In this document: positions 14,010 through 14,180 of the stretch, in pieces
Numbering within the stretch: the stretch's first letter is position 1
Layout: each line of letters begins with the position of its first letter
Origin: Bacteriovoracaceae bacterium UBA1511
Lineage (GTDB): Bacteria; Bdellovibrionota; Bacteriovoracia; Bacteriovoracales; Bacteriovoracaceae
Length of the DNA stretch: 14,180 nt
Assembly: GCA_002323535.1 (NCBI GenBank)
Contig: DCQT01000029.1
Coordinates: forward strand, 1 to 14,180
Direction of reading: 5' to 3'
Program-made: the position numbers and the translations under genes
Notes under the pieces: generated by a model
What the model saw: the letters and a program-made list of their open reading frames with translations, nothing else
The model's database searches: none
What the model was told of the DNA's origin: nothing

Positions 14010-14180
14010 TTAAACTTCTTTAAAATCAGCATCAACAACATCGTCATCTTTTTTATCAGACTTCGGTTGCTCTCCTGCGCCCGTTTCAGGTCCTGCGCCT
14101 TGAGCCCCTGCACCAGCGTCCGCTCCTGGTGCGCCTTGCTGATACATTTCCCCTGCGATTTTATGAGATGCTGCTTGAAG
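14010..14180 (-). CDS. dnaK: Chaperone DnaK (Hsp70), C-terminal end only
   Basis: The last 56 residues of DnaK; the gene runs off the right edge. The visible part starts LQAASHKIAGEMYQQ, the end of the lid helical bundle, continues through a Gly/Ala/Pro-rich disordered linker, and ends DDVVDADFKEV, the nearly invariant DnaK C-terminus that contributes to work with co-chaperones. It lies upstream of dnaJ in the usual order. The ATPase and substrate-binding domains are outside the window. Confidence 0.97.
   Translation of the reverse strand, partial: LQAASHKIAGEMYQQGAPGADAGAGAQGAGPETGAGEQPKSDKKDDDVVDADFKEV

Overview
The window reads as chromosomal DNA of an AT-rich, Gram-negative bacterium. 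MreB, signal-peptide and lipoprotein genes, NagZ, a TadC-type membrane protein and several FHA-domain membrane proteins together suggest Bdellovibrionota, most likely a Bacteriovorax/Halobacteriovorax-like organism. This is an inference from gene style and composition, not from a marker gene. All genes but one lie on the minus strand, tightly packed, with no mobile element, tRNA, rRNA or CRISPR array.

Reading in the direction of minus-strand transcription (right to left): (1) 14180-12843 holds the 3' end of dnaK and a complete dnaJ. (2) 12782-10791 is a large lipoprotein with an N-terminal helical-repeat region and a periplasmic-binding-protein fold, similar to LpoA/LppC-type penicillin-binding-protein activators. 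It is closed by a strong hairpin at 10764-10791. (3) Convergent to it on the plus strand is a 34-residue, extremely basic protein (10672-10776) that resembles the bS22/mS38 (AURKAIP1/COX24) ribosomal proteins. It has its own ribosome binding site, a G+C-rich leader and a candidate promoter. (4) 10485-7644 is a close-packed set: AMP nucleosidase with a histone-H1-like lysine tail, MreB, a small lipoprotein, and NagZ, probably starting at a TTG. This set links cell shape and peptidoglycan recycling with purine salvage. (5) After a 79-base gap, 6532-1 is a second close-packed set with start/stop overlaps: a TadC-like protein with an unusual Cys-rich Sel1-like periplasmic domain, a DUF192 protein, a two-TM FHA/PAS receptor-like protein, a single-TM FHA/TPR protein, and a dual-FHA single-TM protein that runs off the left edge.

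The most interesting part is set 5. A single TadC-like inner-membrane platform protein is coupled to three consecutive membrane-anchored FHA proteins carrying four FHA domains, one of them degenerate, with no kinase, phosphatase, pilin or ATPase gene in view. It looks like a phosphorylation-sensing module attached to a Tad-type secretion or pilus machine. Second is the small basic protein gene, which is easy to overlook and shares a stop-codon-overlapping terminator stem with its convergent neighbour.

The only intergenic stretches of note are 10486-10671 (divergent promoter region and leader), 6533-6611 (no convincing promoter seen) and 12783-12842 (an inverted repeat covering a ribosome binding site). 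No gene-free stretch exceeds 300 bases.
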